Shown here: one piece after another, positions 33,923 through 42,778 of the stretch | How positions within the stretch are numbered: position 1 is the first letter of the stretch | Layout of the letters: every line of letters starts with the position of its first letter | NCBI GenBank assembly: GCA_023392595.1 | Contig: JAEVYU010000057.1 | Location: 1-64,000 of the forward strand | Length of the DNA: 64,000 nucleotides | Direction of reading: 5' to 3' | Source: Bacillota bacterium | GTDB lineage: Bacteria > Bacillota > UBA4882 > UBA8346 | Translations under genes and position numbers: made by a program | Notes under the pieces: generated by a model | What the model was told of the DNA's origin: nothing | Databases searched by the model: none | Seen by the model: the letters and a program-made list of their open reading frames with translations, nothing else

Positions 33923-35272
33923 TCATACATAGCGGATTCGCATGGATTGGCCGCCAATTCCAAGCTGAGAACGATATTTGGCGACGGTTCTCCGGGAAAT
34001 ATGAATATCATTTTCCGCCAAGTGTCGCACAATATCCGTATCGCATAGCGGAGTGGACTTATCCTCTCCTGCGATTAAAGCCCGGATCGTGTTACGGGCA
34101 ACCTCCGCGGGACAATCACTGTCGTTTAACGGATTGGAGAAAAAGTAACGGAAAGGGAAAGTTCCCCATGGCGTACTGAGGTATTTTTCGTGGATGCAGC
34201 GGCAAATTGTGGAAGGGTTCATTCCAATGGCTGCTGCTGCTTGCTTTTGCGTCATAGGGCGAAGAGCTTCCGGGCCATGGGCAAAGAAGGGGCGCTGCTT
34301 GACAACTAGATAGGAGACGAGCAGTTGCAAAGCATGATATCGCATCGTAAGGCTGCCGATCAAGCTGGCGGCCTCGGTTTTTTTCTCTTTTAGAAATTCC
34401 GACGCTGCCGCGTCAATGACACCCTTCATATAATCCGGGTCGAAAGAGAGCAGGGAAGATGCTTCACCGTGGATCGAGATTTCCGGATGCTGTCCGGAGA
34501 GGTTGACCACGGCGTCCGCCAGGATGTAAGGGGTAAACGGGTTGTTAGAGAAACGGCTTCCCGGCTTTGGGTCCAGTGTCTGCACATAATCCAGTATCTG
34601 TTGAATACGTGAACAGCTGATTTTGTATTTCCGTTTCAGGGAGGAAAACTGGCGAGCGGCCAACGCGGGAAGATCCCCCTGCAGAATTTGCATCAGGATA
34701 TCATAATCGGCGATCTGGCTGTCAACCTGCAGCATGAGACATTCACTGAGACTTCTGGCGCCTATGCCGCGTGGAGTGAAGGTTTGGATAACTTTCAAGA
34801 CCCGTTCGGCCAGTTCGCGGCTACAACTAGTGGCGGCTGCAGCCGCATCAAGATTTTCGTCAAGATAGCCGGCGCTATTGATGTTGAAGATCAGGTATTC
34901 AGCGAATACGGCTTCCTTCGGGGAAAAAGCACAAAATGCGGCTTGAAACCGCAGATGTTCATAGAGGGAGCTTTCTTCACGGACGAATAATGGTTCCTTC
35001 AACGTCAACGGCCGGGAGAGGGAGCCTGACGAAGGGCTCGCCGTTTCATCCAGTCCGCTGTCAGCCGGGTTTGGCGATGTTCTATTGGGTATATTGTAAA
35101 AGGGAAACAGTGTTTCCTGCGTATCATAACGTAGCTCCAGATATGGGTTATTCAAAACCATGGCCCCTAAATACCTGGTCAGGGAAAACAACGGCATCGA
35201 AAGAAGCTGCAGGCTGTGCAGGGTCTGCGGCATCATTTTTTGAATTTGTTTGTTTTGCAGAGAATATTCCAT
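33923..35272 (-). CDS. rpoN: RNA polymerase sigma-54 factor
   Basis: A 449-residue sigma-54. Region I is Gln/Leu rich (SLQNKQIQKMMPQTLHSLQLLSMPL), the core-binding domain follows, and near the C-terminus stand a helix-turn-helix and the RpoN box, here SRRTVAKYR. The ATG at 35272 is preferred to 35290 because GAAGG lies upstream of it at usable spacing and the 35290 ATG has no SD. It sits in an operon with the LevR-type activator, so the island supplies both proteins its promoter needs. Confidence 0.93.
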   Translation of the reverse strand: MEYSLQNKQIQKMMPQTLHSLQLLSMPLFSLTRYLGAMVLNNPYLELRYDTQETLFPFYNIPNRTSPNPADSGLDETASPSSGSLSRPLTLKEPLFVREESSLYEHLRFQAAFCAFSPKEAVFAEYLIFNINSAGYLDENLDAAAAATSCSRELAERVLKVIQTFTPRGIGARSLSECLMLQVDSQIADYDILMQILQGDLPALAARQFSSLKRKYKISCSRIQQILDYVQTLDPKPGSRFSNNPFTPYILADAVVNLSGQHPEISIHGEASSLLSFDPDYMKGVIDAAASEFLKEKKTEAASLIGSLTMRYHALQLLVSYLVVKQRPFFAHGPEALRPMTQKQAAAAIGMNPSTICRCIHEKYLSTPWGTFPFRYFFSNPLNDSDCPAEVARNTIRALIAGEDKSTPLCDTDIVRHLAENDIHISRRTVAKYRSQLGIGGQSMRIRYV

Positions 35273-35305
35273 ATTTAACGATACCTTCATGAATGATTAT
35301 GTTTA

Positions 35306-35314
35306 ATTATATCA
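35306..35314 (-). promoter_or_regulatory. Extended -10 promoter for rpoN-levR
   Basis: On the minus strand TGATATAAT (TATAAT with the TGn extension) ends about 33 bp before the chosen rpoN start. No good -35 box is seen. Confidence 0.45.
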
Positions 35315-35370
35315 TACCGTAACCCAGTTTAAAAAATATTTTAATCAATATTTTAGAAAATACATTTTGG

Positions 35371-35386
35371 TGGCACAAAAATTGCA
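35371..35386 (+). promoter_or_regulatory. Sigma-54 (-24/-12) promoter of the PTS operon
   Basis: TGGCAC at 35371-35376, five bases, then TTGCA at 35382-35386: a perfect match to the sigma-54 consensus. Transcription would start near 35397, which rules out the ATG at 35398 for the first gene. Upstream, AATATTTTA occurs twice (about 35336-35355), and TGAT-N13-ATCA at about 35294-35314 is a possible activator site. Confidence 0.92.
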
Positions 35387-35418
35387 TATAGAAATGAATG
35401 GAAGGGTGGGAAGACGCC

Positions 35419-35676
35419 ATGACGATGAAAGAATTTCGGCTGCCGTTTGCACCAGACACAGATATGGGTTTTGTCAGTGGATTTGTTATTGTGGCGGGAG
35501 GGTTCCACTGCAAAATCGAGATCTGTTGTAACGGAAAATGTTTTGATGCGAAATCCTTCTTGGGCTTTATAGGTGCAGGCATCTTCCCCGGCGCCGAGTT
35601 TGCGCTTCGTGCCGAGGGAGTGGACGAGCAGGAAGCGTTGGAGCAGCTTTCGGCGTATATGGATAAATATCGGTAG
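35419..35676 (+). CDS. Crh-like HPr paralogue lacking the phosphorylatable histidine
   Basis: An 85-residue protein that aligns with HPr over its full length, including the C-terminal GAEFALRAEGVDEQEALEQL. The active-site region that should read LHARPA instead reads around DMGFVSGF, with no histidine at position 15. The regulatory serine region is kept (AKSFLGF, matching Ser46 of HPr). That is the pattern of Crh: no phosphotransfer to sugar permeases, but possible control by HPr kinase. No HPr kinase gene is in view. It is the first gene after the sigma-54 promoter. GGGAAG precedes the ATG at 35419. Confidence 0.75.
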   Translation: MTMKEFRLPFAPDTDMGFVSGFVIVAGGFHCKIEICCNGKCFDAKSFLGFIGAGIFPGAEFALRAEGVDEQEALEQLSAYMDKYR

Positions 35677-35707
35677 GATCTATTTTTAAAGATAAAGGAG
35701 TCACACG

Positions 35708-35986
35708 GTGTATACAAGACAGACAACAGTTTGCAACAAGTCCGGCCTTCATGCGAGGCCGGCGGCGGATCTCGTGAAGGAAGCGATCAAGTTTAAATCT
35801 TCGATTACAATTCACAAAAACGAGCAGCCCGGCACAAAGGTCAACGCCAAATCACTGGTGCTGGTATTATCACTTTCCGTTGCCTGCGGTAGCCAGATTG
35901 GGATCACGGCGGAAGGCGCGGACGAGCAGGAGGCGGTTGATACGCTGATCGCGGTGGTGGAGTCCGGGTTTGGAGAAAAGGAGTAA
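35708..35986 (+). CDS. ptsH: Phosphocarrier protein HPr
   Basis: A 92-residue HPr with the active histidine His15 in SGLHARPA and the regulatory serine in NAKSLVLVLSL. It passes phosphate from enzyme I (next gene) to the EIIA encoded further down. A short insertion before the serine shifts it to position 49. It starts with GTG after AAAGGAG. Having its own HPr and enzyme I inside an inducible sugar operon is unusual and suggests the rest of the genome may have no general PTS. Confidence 0.93.
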   Translation: MYTRQTTVCNKSGLHARPAADLVKEAIKFKSSITIHKNEQPGTKVNAKSLVLVLSLSVACGSQIGITAEGADEQEAVDTLIAVVESGFGEKE

Positions 35987-35990
35987 GGCC

Positions 35991-37718
35991 ATGAAGAAGA
36001 GCGGGATTGCGGTTTTCAACGGCATTGTTTGCGGAAAGGCCCTGATCTACCAACCCTATGATCCGGCCGGCGTGGAGTATGAAGCGGATGGCCTGAGCGG
36101 AGCGGAGGAGAAACTGAAGGCTTATGAACGGGCGCTCGCAAATGCCCGGGAAGAATTGGGCCGTATTGAGGCGTCTCTGTCCGGATGCGATCCGGAGAAA
36201 GGGAAAATTTTTCAGGCTCATCAAATTTTGTTAAACGACGAAGCTATCGACCAAGAGATCCGCGGGCTGATTGCTGGCGCAAAAACAGTCTCGCAGGCGA
36301 TTTCTGAAATCTATGATATGTTCATCGGCGTATTGTCTCAAGCCGAAAATGAATTTACCCAGGAACGCGCGGCGGACCTAAAGGATGTCCGCAACCGTAT
36401 CTTGCGCTGCCTTGCCGGAAAGCCGGAGCAGAATTTATCGCTGCTGCTGGAACCCTATGTGGTGTTTGCACGGGAGCTTTTTCCTTCCGATACTGCGACA
36501 ATCGACCGTAAAAATGTGCGGGCCATCGTAACCGAAATCGGCGGGGTAACGTCTCACACGGCTATTGTTGCAAGAAGCTACGGTATTCCTACTGTGCTCG
36601 GTGTGAATGGTGTGCTTTCTTGTGTTAGCGACGGAGCAGAAGTGATTGTTGACGCAACAAAGGGAGTTGTGATTCTGGGTGCGGACAAGCAGGAAAAAGA
36701 ATACTATCAGCGGATACAGCTGGAAAGTCTGAAGCATTTTCAGACGATGAATGCATACCGGGATGTCCGGGCGGTTACCAAGGACGGTACGGTGGTTGAC
36801 ATCGAAGTGAATATCTCCGCGGTCGATGTTTTGAGCCCCGAAGAAATTGCCGCGGCCGACGGGGTTGGCCTGATGCGTAGCGAGTTCCTTTTTATGCAAA
36901 GCAAGGAGAAATTGCCGGACGAGGAGTTGCAGTACAAGGCCTATAGGGCTGCGGTGGAAGCGTTCTGTGGAAAACCGGTGATTTTGCGGACTCTGGATAT
37001 TGGAGGCGACAAACAGCTGCCCTACATGGAGCTGCCGCAAGAGGAGAACCCTTTTCTGGGCAGGCGCGCTTTGCGTCTTTGCCTGGAGGAAAAAGAAATC
37101 TTCCGTACCCAGCTACGCGCAGGGCTGCGCGCTTCCTACTTCGGTGATCTTCGGATCATGTTCCCGATGGTGGGTAGTTTGGACGACTTCCGGAGAGCCA
37201 AGGCGTTTGTTCAGATGGTCATGAAAGAACTGGAGGGAGAAGGTATTCCCTACAACAAAGACATCAAGCTGGGAATCATGATCGAGATTCCGTCCATTGC
37301 GTTGATCGCCGATAAAGCGGTGAAGGAAGTGGATTTTGCCAGTATCGGCACAAACGATTTGTGCCAGTATTTAATGGCGGCAGACCGGATGAATCAGACA
37401 GTGGACGCTTATTATCAGAATTATCATCCCGCGGTTTTCAGGCTGATTCGATTGGTCGCAGAACAGTTTTCCAAGTATGGGAAACCGCTTTCGGTTTGCG
37501 GAGAGATGGGAGGCGATCCCCGTGCGGCGATTGCCTTAGTTGGACTGGGCCTTCGAACATTGAGTATGAGCGCTGCCGGTATGGCGCCGGTCAAACGGGT
37601 CATTACCGGCATATCCAGAGAAGTGGCGGAGCATATTGCCGATGAGATATGCAATCAAGAGACAGCGGCGGCGGTGGAGCAAATTCTCGCTGCAACGGCT
37701 GAAGGGGTAGTCTGCTGA
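35991..37718 (+). CDS. ptsI: PTS enzyme I
   Basis: A 575-residue phosphoenolpyruvate-protein phosphotransferase. The phosphorylated histidine lies in GGVTSHTAIVARSYGIP. The C-terminal PEP-binding barrel shows GVGLMRSEFLF, LDIGGDKQLPY, GIMIEIPS and FASIGTNDL, and the conserved cysteine in VCGEMGGDP. The ATG at 35991 follows AAGGAG; an upstream in-frame TTG at 35970 overlaps the ptsH end and is less likely. It starts the phosphate relay for the mannose-class permease of the island. Confidence 0.96.
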   Translation: MKKSGIAVFNGIVCGKALIYQPYDPAGVEYEADGLSGAEEKLKAYERALANAREELGRIEASLSGCDPEKGKIFQAHQILLNDEAIDQEIRGLIAGAKTVSQAISEIYDMFIGVLSQAENEFTQERAADLKDVRNRILRCLAGKPEQNLSLLLEPYVVFARELFPSDTATIDRKNVRAIVTEIGGVTSHTAIVARSYGIPTVLGVNGVLSCVSDGAEVIVDATKGVVILGADKQEKEYYQRIQLESLKHFQTMNAYRDVRAVTKDGTVVDIEVNISAVDVLSPEEIAAADGVGLMRSEFLFMQSKEKLPDEELQYKAYRAAVEAFCGKPVILRTLDIGGDKQLPYMELPQEENPFLGRRALRLCLEEKEIFRTQLRAGLRASYFGDLRIMFPMVGSLDDFRRAKAFVQMVMKELEGEGIPYNKDIKLGIMIEIPSIALIADKAVKEVDFASIGTNDLCQYLMAADRMNQTVDAYYQNYHPAVFRLIRLVAEQFSKYGKPLSVCGEMGGDPRAAIALVGLGLRTLSMSAAGMAPVKRVITGISREVAEHIADEICNQETAAAVEQILAATAEGVVC

Positions 37719-37794
37719 ATTTATTATACAGGCAATGAGTCGGAGTCACATCCGCAGTTTACTCATAGCAAAAAAATACGGGAGGAGGGGGAAA

Positions 37795-38247
37795 ATGCTT
37801 CACATCATATTGGCGACACATGCCGGATTGGGAAAAGCGATGCTTGAGACGGCGGCTATCATCAGCGGAGGAACGGAAGGCGTCCGGACGATTGAATTGT
37901 ATCCCGGCCAAGGAGCGGAGAATGTGGAAGACGCTCTTCGGAAAGAATTGGCTGCCATCAAGAAGGGCGATCAGGTTCTCTGTTTGGTGGATATTCCCGG
38001 AGGAAGTCCGGCGCGTGTTGCCACGGGGTTAACACCAGAAACTCCTGATTTACATGTGGTATCCGGTCTTAACCTTGGCATGCTGACGGAAGCGCTGTTG
38101 CTGAAGGATAGCATGGACATCGTGGCACTGAAGGAGCATATCATGACGGTTGCCGCGGAAACCATCGCAGATCTCGGCGAACTGTTACAGACAAGTTTAT
38201 CGGGTGGATCAAAAACTGATGAAAAGAAAGTAGGGGGGCAAATATGA
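37795..38247 (+). CDS. PTS mannose-class EIIA component
   Basis: A 150-residue EIIA(Man) protein: IILATHAGLGKAMLETA with the phosphohistidine (His9), then VLCLVDIPGGSPARVA and VVSGLNLGMLTEAL. It accepts phosphate from HPr and passes it to EIIB (41079). The ATG at 37795 follows GGAGGAGGGGG; an in-frame start at 37735 lacks one. It overlaps the EIIC gene by 4 bp (ATGA). Confidence 0.93.
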   Translation: MLHIILATHAGLGKAMLETAAIISGGTEGVRTIELYPGQGAENVEDALRKELAAIKKGDQVLCLVDIPGGSPARVATGLTPETPDLHVVSGLNLGMLTEALLLKDSMDIVALKEHIMTVAAETIADLGELLQTSLSGGSKTDEKKVGGQI

Positions 38248-38987
38248 GTTTTATCAGCATTTTAATTGTAAGTTTGATTGCTGGCCTTGCTTATTTGCAG
38301 CGCCGGATGCTTGGAGATTGTCAACTGGAAAGGCCGATCGTACTCGGACCGTTGATTGGCTTGATCCTTGGTGACCTAAGTACCGGTCTGAAGGTCGGCG
38401 CATCTCTGGAATTGGTGTTCATGGGCGCTCAGGCGATCGGCGGTTCTGTACCTTCAAACGTGGCAATTGCCAGTGTGTTGGGTACCGCGGTCGCTGTAAC
38501 CAGCGGTTCCGGCCTGGAAGGGGCTCTGTTGGTGGCGATTCCCACCGCCGTGGTGGCCAGCTCGTTGGAGTTGTTTGCAAAAACGGTGTGTTCTTTTCTG
38601 GCCCACGGGGTTGATAAGTACGCCGCTGACAGCAACTCCGGAGGCATCTCCCTGATGGTTCAGGTGGGCAACTTAATCCATTTTCTCGCCTATTTTTTGC
38701 CCACGTTCCTGGCGCTGTATTTTGGCTCGGAGTACATCACGGCGATGACGACCGCTATTCCGGCCAACATTATGGCGGGTATCAAGGCTGTTGGCGGGCT
38801 GTTGCCGGCTTTGGGCTTTGGCTTGCTCCTCAACAATCTTGGTGTTAAGAAGCTGATGCCGTATTTCTTTATTGGTTTTGCCATCGCCGCCTATATTCCG
38901 GCTTTTGGCGTTATGGGTGTGGCTGTTCTTGGAATTGCTTACGTGCTTTTGTATGTGGGCCGGAACCAACCGGCAGCGAATCATTGA
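38244..38987 (+). CDS. PTS mannose-class EIIC component
   Basis: A 247-residue polytopic membrane protein of the EIIC(Man) family: ERPIVLGPLIGLILGDLSTGLKVGASLELVFMGAQAIGGSVPSN is the family's classic N-terminal half. With EIID it forms the sugar channel. The substrate is probably an N-acetylated or amino sugar, judged only by nagA and nagB in the same operon. It is translationally coupled to EIIA. Confidence 0.95.
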   Translation: MSFISILIVSLIAGLAYLQRRMLGDCQLERPIVLGPLIGLILGDLSTGLKVGASLELVFMGAQAIGGSVPSNVAIASVLGTAVAVTSGSGLEGALLVAIPTAVVASSLELFAKTVCSFLAHGVDKYAADSNSGGISLMVQVGNLIHFLAYFLPTFLALYFGSEYITAMTTAIPANIMAGIKAVGGLLPALGFGLLLNNLGVKKLMPYFFIGFAIAAYIPAFGVMGVAVLGIAYVLLYVGRNQPAANH

Positions 38988-39002
38988 GGGGAGGGAACCG
39001 AT

Positions 39003-39830
39003 ATGAATAAAGAAATGAACGCGGTTACGACCGCAAATCAAATCGAAAAGAAAGACTTACGAAGACTGTTCTTCCGTTCCAATGCGATTCAGTCCGCTTT
39101 TAACTTCGAGCGGATGCAGGGGCTTGGCTTTATTTGGGCATTGATCCCCCTGTTGAACAAGTTGTACAAAAACAAGGAGGACCGTATCGCGGCTTATAAG
39201 CGCCACTCCGGTTACTTCAATACCCATCCCTGGGTGGGCGGAATTATTTTTGGGATTGTGGCCTCCATGGAGGAGCGAAAGGCGAAGGGTGAGGAAGTCG
39301 ATGAAGAGAACATCCAGGCGGTTAAGGGCGCTCTGATGGGTCCTTTGGCCGGTCTTGGCGACTCCCTGTTTTTTAGCACCTACCGTCCTATCGTAGCCGG
39401 TATCTGCGCTTCTTTGGCGCTGAGCGGCAGTGCGATCGCGCCTATTTTGTTTGTGTTGCTGATCAATGTCGTACACTTCGGCTCCCAGTGGTGGGGCGTA
39501 CACAAGGGTTATTTCCTGGCCGACCAATTCCTGGAGAAGATGGAAGGCATGCAGATCCAGAAGTGGATGGAAGCGGCCACCATTCTCGGCTTGCTGGTCG
39601 TCGGGGCGTTGGTTGCCACTACTTTGAATATCGCCACTCCGCTGGCTTATACGGTGGGTGGTGCTAGCGTGGCGCTGCAAGGTATGTTTAATACCATCCT
39701 CCCCAAAATGCTGCCTCTTTGCGCAACCTTGGGCGTCTTTGCCTTCATCAGAAAAGGGAAGAGTACCACTGTTGTGATGGTGGGTATTATCGTTGTTGGA
39801 TTCGTGCTGGGCATGTTGGGTATTCTTTAA
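39003..39830 (+). CDS. PTS mannose-class EIID component
   Basis: A 275-residue EIID(Man) protein: FFRSNAIQSAFNFERMQGLGF at the N-terminus, NTHPWVGGIIFGIVASMEE, and ALMGPLAGLGDSLFF, with membrane helices in the C-terminal half. It is the second channel subunit next to EIIC, 15 bp upstream, with GGGAGGG as SD. A large hairpin separates it from nagA. Confidence 0.95.
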   Translation: MNKEMNAVTTANQIEKKDLRRLFFRSNAIQSAFNFERMQGLGFIWALIPLLNKLYKNKEDRIAAYKRHSGYFNTHPWVGGIIFGIVASMEERKAKGEEVDEENIQAVKGALMGPLAGLGDSLFFSTYRPIVAGICASLALSGSAIAPILFVLLINVVHFGSQWWGVHKGYFLADQFLEKMEGMQIQKWMEAATILGLLVVGALVATTLNIATPLAYTVGGASVALQGMFNTILPKMLPLCATLGVFAFIRKGKSTTVVMVGIIVVGFVLGMLGIL

Positions 39831-39839
39831 TAAGGTTGT

Positions 39840-39879
39840 TTCCGGAGTGGGGGATATGATCATATCCCTCCCTCCGGAA
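39840..39879 (+). promoter_or_regulatory. Large intercistronic hairpin between EIID and nagA
   Basis: TTCCGGAG at 39840-39847 pairs with CTCCGGAA at 39872-39879 and encloses the perfect 16-bp palindrome GGATATGATCATATCC (39852-39867). No T tail follows on either strand. It is more likely an mRNA stability or processing element than a terminator. Confidence 0.8.
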
Positions 39880-39897
39880 ATACCGTGGAGGTTGCTG

Positions 39898-41082
39898 ATG
39901 AACGAAACAAAAAAAGCGCTGCTGGGTGGCGTCGTTCTGTTGGAAAGCGGAGAAATGAAAGACTGTGGGGTTTTGGTGGAGGAGGATCGCATCGGCCGAC
40001 TACTGCCGGAGGGGGAAACGGCACCCGCGGGCTACGAGCGGATCGACTGCTCCGGCAAGATTGTTGCTCCGGGGTTGATCGATACCCATGTGCATGGAGC
40101 CTGTGGACGCAATTTTATGGAAGGAACAGCGGAGGCGATTCACGAAATATCGGAATTTTTGATTCGGGGCGGCACAACAAGCTGCCTGGGCACCACCACC
40201 AGTGTGAAGGTGGATGATGAAGAAAAAGCACTGAGGTGTCTCCGTGCGGCCAGCCGAAATCCAGTGAAGGGACAGGTTGAGATCTTGGGCAGCCATTTGG
40301 AAGGTCCGTTCATCAATCCGAAGAACCGAGGCGCTCACATGGAAGGCCATATCCGATGCGCCAGCAAGGAAGAACTGGAGCGGATTGCCGAGGCGGCCGG
40401 AGATTCCTTGAAGATTGTGACTTTAGCGCCTGAAATGGATTATGCGGGAGAAGCGATTGAATTTTTTAAAAACCAAGGCGTTCGGGTTTCGATTGGCCAC
40501 ACGCAGGCTGATTATGGCCAGACTCAGGCCGCGCTGCAGGCCGGCGCGGGAAGAGGCACTCATCTGTTTAACGCGATGCCGTCGATTCACCACCGGGAAC
40601 CCGGACCTGTTGTCGCGTTGCTGAATTGTCCCGGGGTATACCTGGAGATGACGGCTGACGGGAAACATCTCGCGCCAGCGATCATGGAGATGGTGCTGAA
40701 AGTGGCCGGAACAGAGCGGTGCATACTCATTACCGACGGTGTGGATGCTAGGGGCCGGGGCGACGGAACATTTCAAAGATGGGAAGGGACCACGGTAACT
40801 GTTCAAAACGGGGAAGCCAGGACAAAGACGGGTTCCTTGGCAGGAAGTATGCTGTCGCTATCCGATGCCGTGAGAAATATGGTGAATTTGACGCATATCC
40901 CCCTAAGTGCTGCGATTCGGATGGCATCGGAAAATCCGGCGCGTTCCATTGGGGTTTTTGATAGAAAAGGATCAATTTCCCAAGGAAAAGACGGGGACTT
41001 CGTGATCTTGAATGATGATTTATCGGTTTATATGACGATCGTCCGCGGGGAGATTGTTTATAAAGGAGAAAAACAGAGATGA
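39898..41082 (+). CDS. nagA: N-acetylglucosamine-6-phosphate deacetylase
   Basis: A 394-residue amidohydrolase that deacetylates GlcNAc-6-phosphate to glucosamine-6-phosphate. Landmarks are the metal-binding HVHG (DTHVHGA), the glutamate in SHLEGPFI, SIGHTQADY, THLFNAM, and the catalytic aspartate in LITDGVDARG. The ATG at 39898 follows GGAGG. Its stop overlaps the EIIB start (ATGA). With nagB it turns the imported sugar phosphate into fructose-6-phosphate. Confidence 0.95.
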   Translation: MNETKKALLGGVVLLESGEMKDCGVLVEEDRIGRLLPEGETAPAGYERIDCSGKIVAPGLIDTHVHGACGRNFMEGTAEAIHEISEFLIRGGTTSCLGTTTSVKVDDEEKALRCLRAASRNPVKGQVEILGSHLEGPFINPKNRGAHMEGHIRCASKEELERIAEAAGDSLKIVTLAPEMDYAGEAIEFFKNQGVRVSIGHTQADYGQTQAALQAGAGRGTHLFNAMPSIHHREPGPVVALLNCPGVYLEMTADGKHLAPAIMEMVLKVAGTERCILITDGVDARGRGDGTFQRWEGTTVTVQNGEARTKTGSLAGSMLSLSDAVRNMVNLTHIPLSAAIRMASENPARSIGVFDRKGSISQGKDGDFVILNDDLSVYMTIVRGEIVYKGEKQR

Positions 41083-41567
41083 AAACGGTTTTGGTTCGAA
41101 TTGATGATCGCCTGATTCACGGCCAGGTTGTGGTGGGTTGGACTCGTTCTACCGGTGTGACTTGCATTCTGGTAGTCGATGACAAAACAGCGAAGGACAA
41201 GATTCAATGTTCTCTTTTGCGGATGGCGACGCCGGTGGGTGTCAAAGCGGAAATCCTGACGGTTGAGGACACCGTGGCGAAAAACAAAGCAGACGCATGG
41301 CAAGGTGAAAAAGTGATGATTCTGGCACGCGGGCCCCAGACGATCCTCGACTTGATCAACCGGGGTATCGAAATTTCAAATGTTAACATCGGCAATGTCC
41401 GCTCCGCGGAAGGCCGGGACCAACTGGTGAGTCACGTTTATGCGACGCCGCAGGAAGTTGAAGTGTGGAAGGAATTGGATCGAAAGAATGTCAAAATGTC
41501 CGCACAAATACTCCCGGACCAGGCAAAATTCGATTTGAACGATGCCTTGAAAAAGATGGAATCGTAA
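41079..41567 (+). CDS. PTS mannose-class EIIB component
   Basis: A 162-residue EIIB(Man) protein beginning with the family motif RIDDRLIHGQVVVGWT, whose histidine (His14) receives phosphate from EIIA and gives it to the sugar. The gene is placed after nagA rather than beside EIIC, an unusual order, but it overlaps nagA by 4 bp and so is coupled to it. Confidence 0.95.
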   Translation: MKTVLVRIDDRLIHGQVVVGWTRSTGVTCILVVDDKTAKDKIQCSLLRMATPVGVKAEILTVEDTVAKNKADAWQGEKVMILARGPQTILDLINRGIEISNVNIGNVRSAEGRDQLVSHVYATPQEVEVWKELDRKNVKMSAQILPDQAKFDLNDALKKMES

Positions 41568-41639
41568 GCGGGCCATCACAGACACGAAGGAATCAAATAG
41601 CCTGAGGGTTATTTGGGCGGAGTGGGAAAGGAAAACTGC

Positions 41640-42194
41640 ATGAAAGAGTTGTTGCTACAGTATTGGACGTGGTTTAAAATCGGCCTCTTTACTTTTGGAG
41701 GCGGGTATGCCATGCTGCCTTTGATTGAGAAAGAAGTGGTGGAAAAGTATCATTGGGCAACCCGTGAGGAAATTATGGATTATTATGCCATTGGTCAAAG
41801 TACACCGGGCATTATTGCCCTTAATACAGCTACTTTTATCGGCTATGGAAGAGCAGGCATTCCGGGAGCGATCCTCGCCACCTTGGGTGTTATTAGCCCG
41901 TCTATTTTGCTCATTACGGTCATCGCCACGTTGCTCTCCAATTTTCAGGATATTCCCGTGATCGGCTATGCACTCACAGGAATTCAGATCGGCGTATGTA
42001 TGTTAATGACCGTATCAATCATGGATCTCTGGAAAAGTTCTGTCAAAGATAAGGTGGGGATTTTTATTTGCTTGATTACCTTTGTGCTATCTTATTTTAT
42101 GGGTCTCGGCACAGTGGTTTTGATCATCCTGGCAGTTGCCTCCGGTATTGTGATCAAGACGATTCTGGAAAAGAGGGAGATGGATGACAAGTGA
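41640..42194 (+). CDS. Chromate transporter-family protein, short form, first of a pair
   Basis: A 184-residue membrane protein equal to one CHR domain: LFTFGGGYAMLPLIEKEVVEK, then IGQSTPGIIALNTATFIGY and GAILATLGVISPS. Short CHR proteins work as heterodimers made by paired genes, and the partner starts in an overlapping GTGA. The family exports chromate, but here the genes sit inside an amino-sugar operon, so the real substrate may be another anion. GGAAAGGA precedes the ATG. Confidence 0.9.
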   Translation: MKELLLQYWTWFKIGLFTFGGGYAMLPLIEKEVVEKYHWATREEIMDYYAIGQSTPGIIALNTATFIGYGRAGIPGAILATLGVISPSILLITVIATLLSNFQDIPVIGYALTGIQIGVCMLMTVSIMDLWKSSVKDKVGIFICLITFVLSYFMGLGTVVLIILAVASGIVIKTILEKREMDDK

Positions 42195-42778
42195 ATAACC
42201 TGTTTTTTCAAATCGTTTTTAAATTTTTTACAACGGGCCTCTTTGCTGTTGGAGGCGGTCTTGCCAGTATCCCGTTTTTTAATGAGATGTCTAGTAAATT
42301 GGGATGGTTTTCAACGGAAACCCTGGCCACGATTATTGCCGTGAGTCAGTCGATGCCGGGGCCGGTTGGCGTTAATATGGCGGTTTATGCAGGATGCGTA
42401 ATTTTTGGAAAGTTTTGGGGCGGCGCCATAGCGGCACTAAGCTTAGTGACGCCCGGTGTCATCATTATCATTATCATTGCCCATATGCTCCAAAAGTTCA
42501 AAGAGAACCGTTTGGTACAGAAAGCGTTTTATGGGATTCGTCCGGCGGTTATTGCATTGATTATTTCGGCCTGCATGGGCCTGTTTTTGAAAACGTTATT
42601 TTGTATGGATGCGTTTAAGGAGAAGGGTAGTATTTTGGCCTTATTCAACTTTCTCCATCTGGCGATTTATGGTGTAATGTTGTTTGCGTACTATAAGATA
42701 AAAGTAAAAGGGAAACGGATATCCCCCGTCGCGTATATCCTGGCATCAGCATGTATCGGAATTGTTTTGAAACTGTAA
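42191..42778 (+). CDS. Chromate transporter-family protein, short form, second of a pair
   Basis: A 195-residue CHR-domain membrane protein: GLFAVGGGLASIPFFNEM, VSQSMPGPVGVNMAVYAG, and SLVTPGVIIIIIIAHML. It starts with GTG within the stop region of its partner, which guarantees balanced synthesis. A second, separate pair of the same family is encoded at 56083-57218. A gap of about 100 bp follows before nagB. Confidence 0.9.
   Translation: MNNLFFQIVFKFFTTGLFAVGGGLASIPFFNEMSSKLGWFSTETLATIIAVSQSMPGPVGVNMAVYAGCVIFGKFWGGAIAALSLVTPGVIIIIIIAHMLQKFKENRLVQKAFYGIRPAVIALIISACMGLFLKTLFCMDAFKEKGSILALFNFLHLAIYGVMLFAYYKIKVKGKRISPVAYILASACIGIVLKL

Noticed and set aside
39840..39879. Terminator between EIID and nagA
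   Set aside because: Excellent hairpin but no T tail on either strand, and the downstream genes would lack a promoter.
39057..39992. 311-codon open frame on the minus strand opposite EIID and nagA
   Set aside because: Antisense to two certain genes in G+C-rich DNA, His/Gln-rich composition and no SD.
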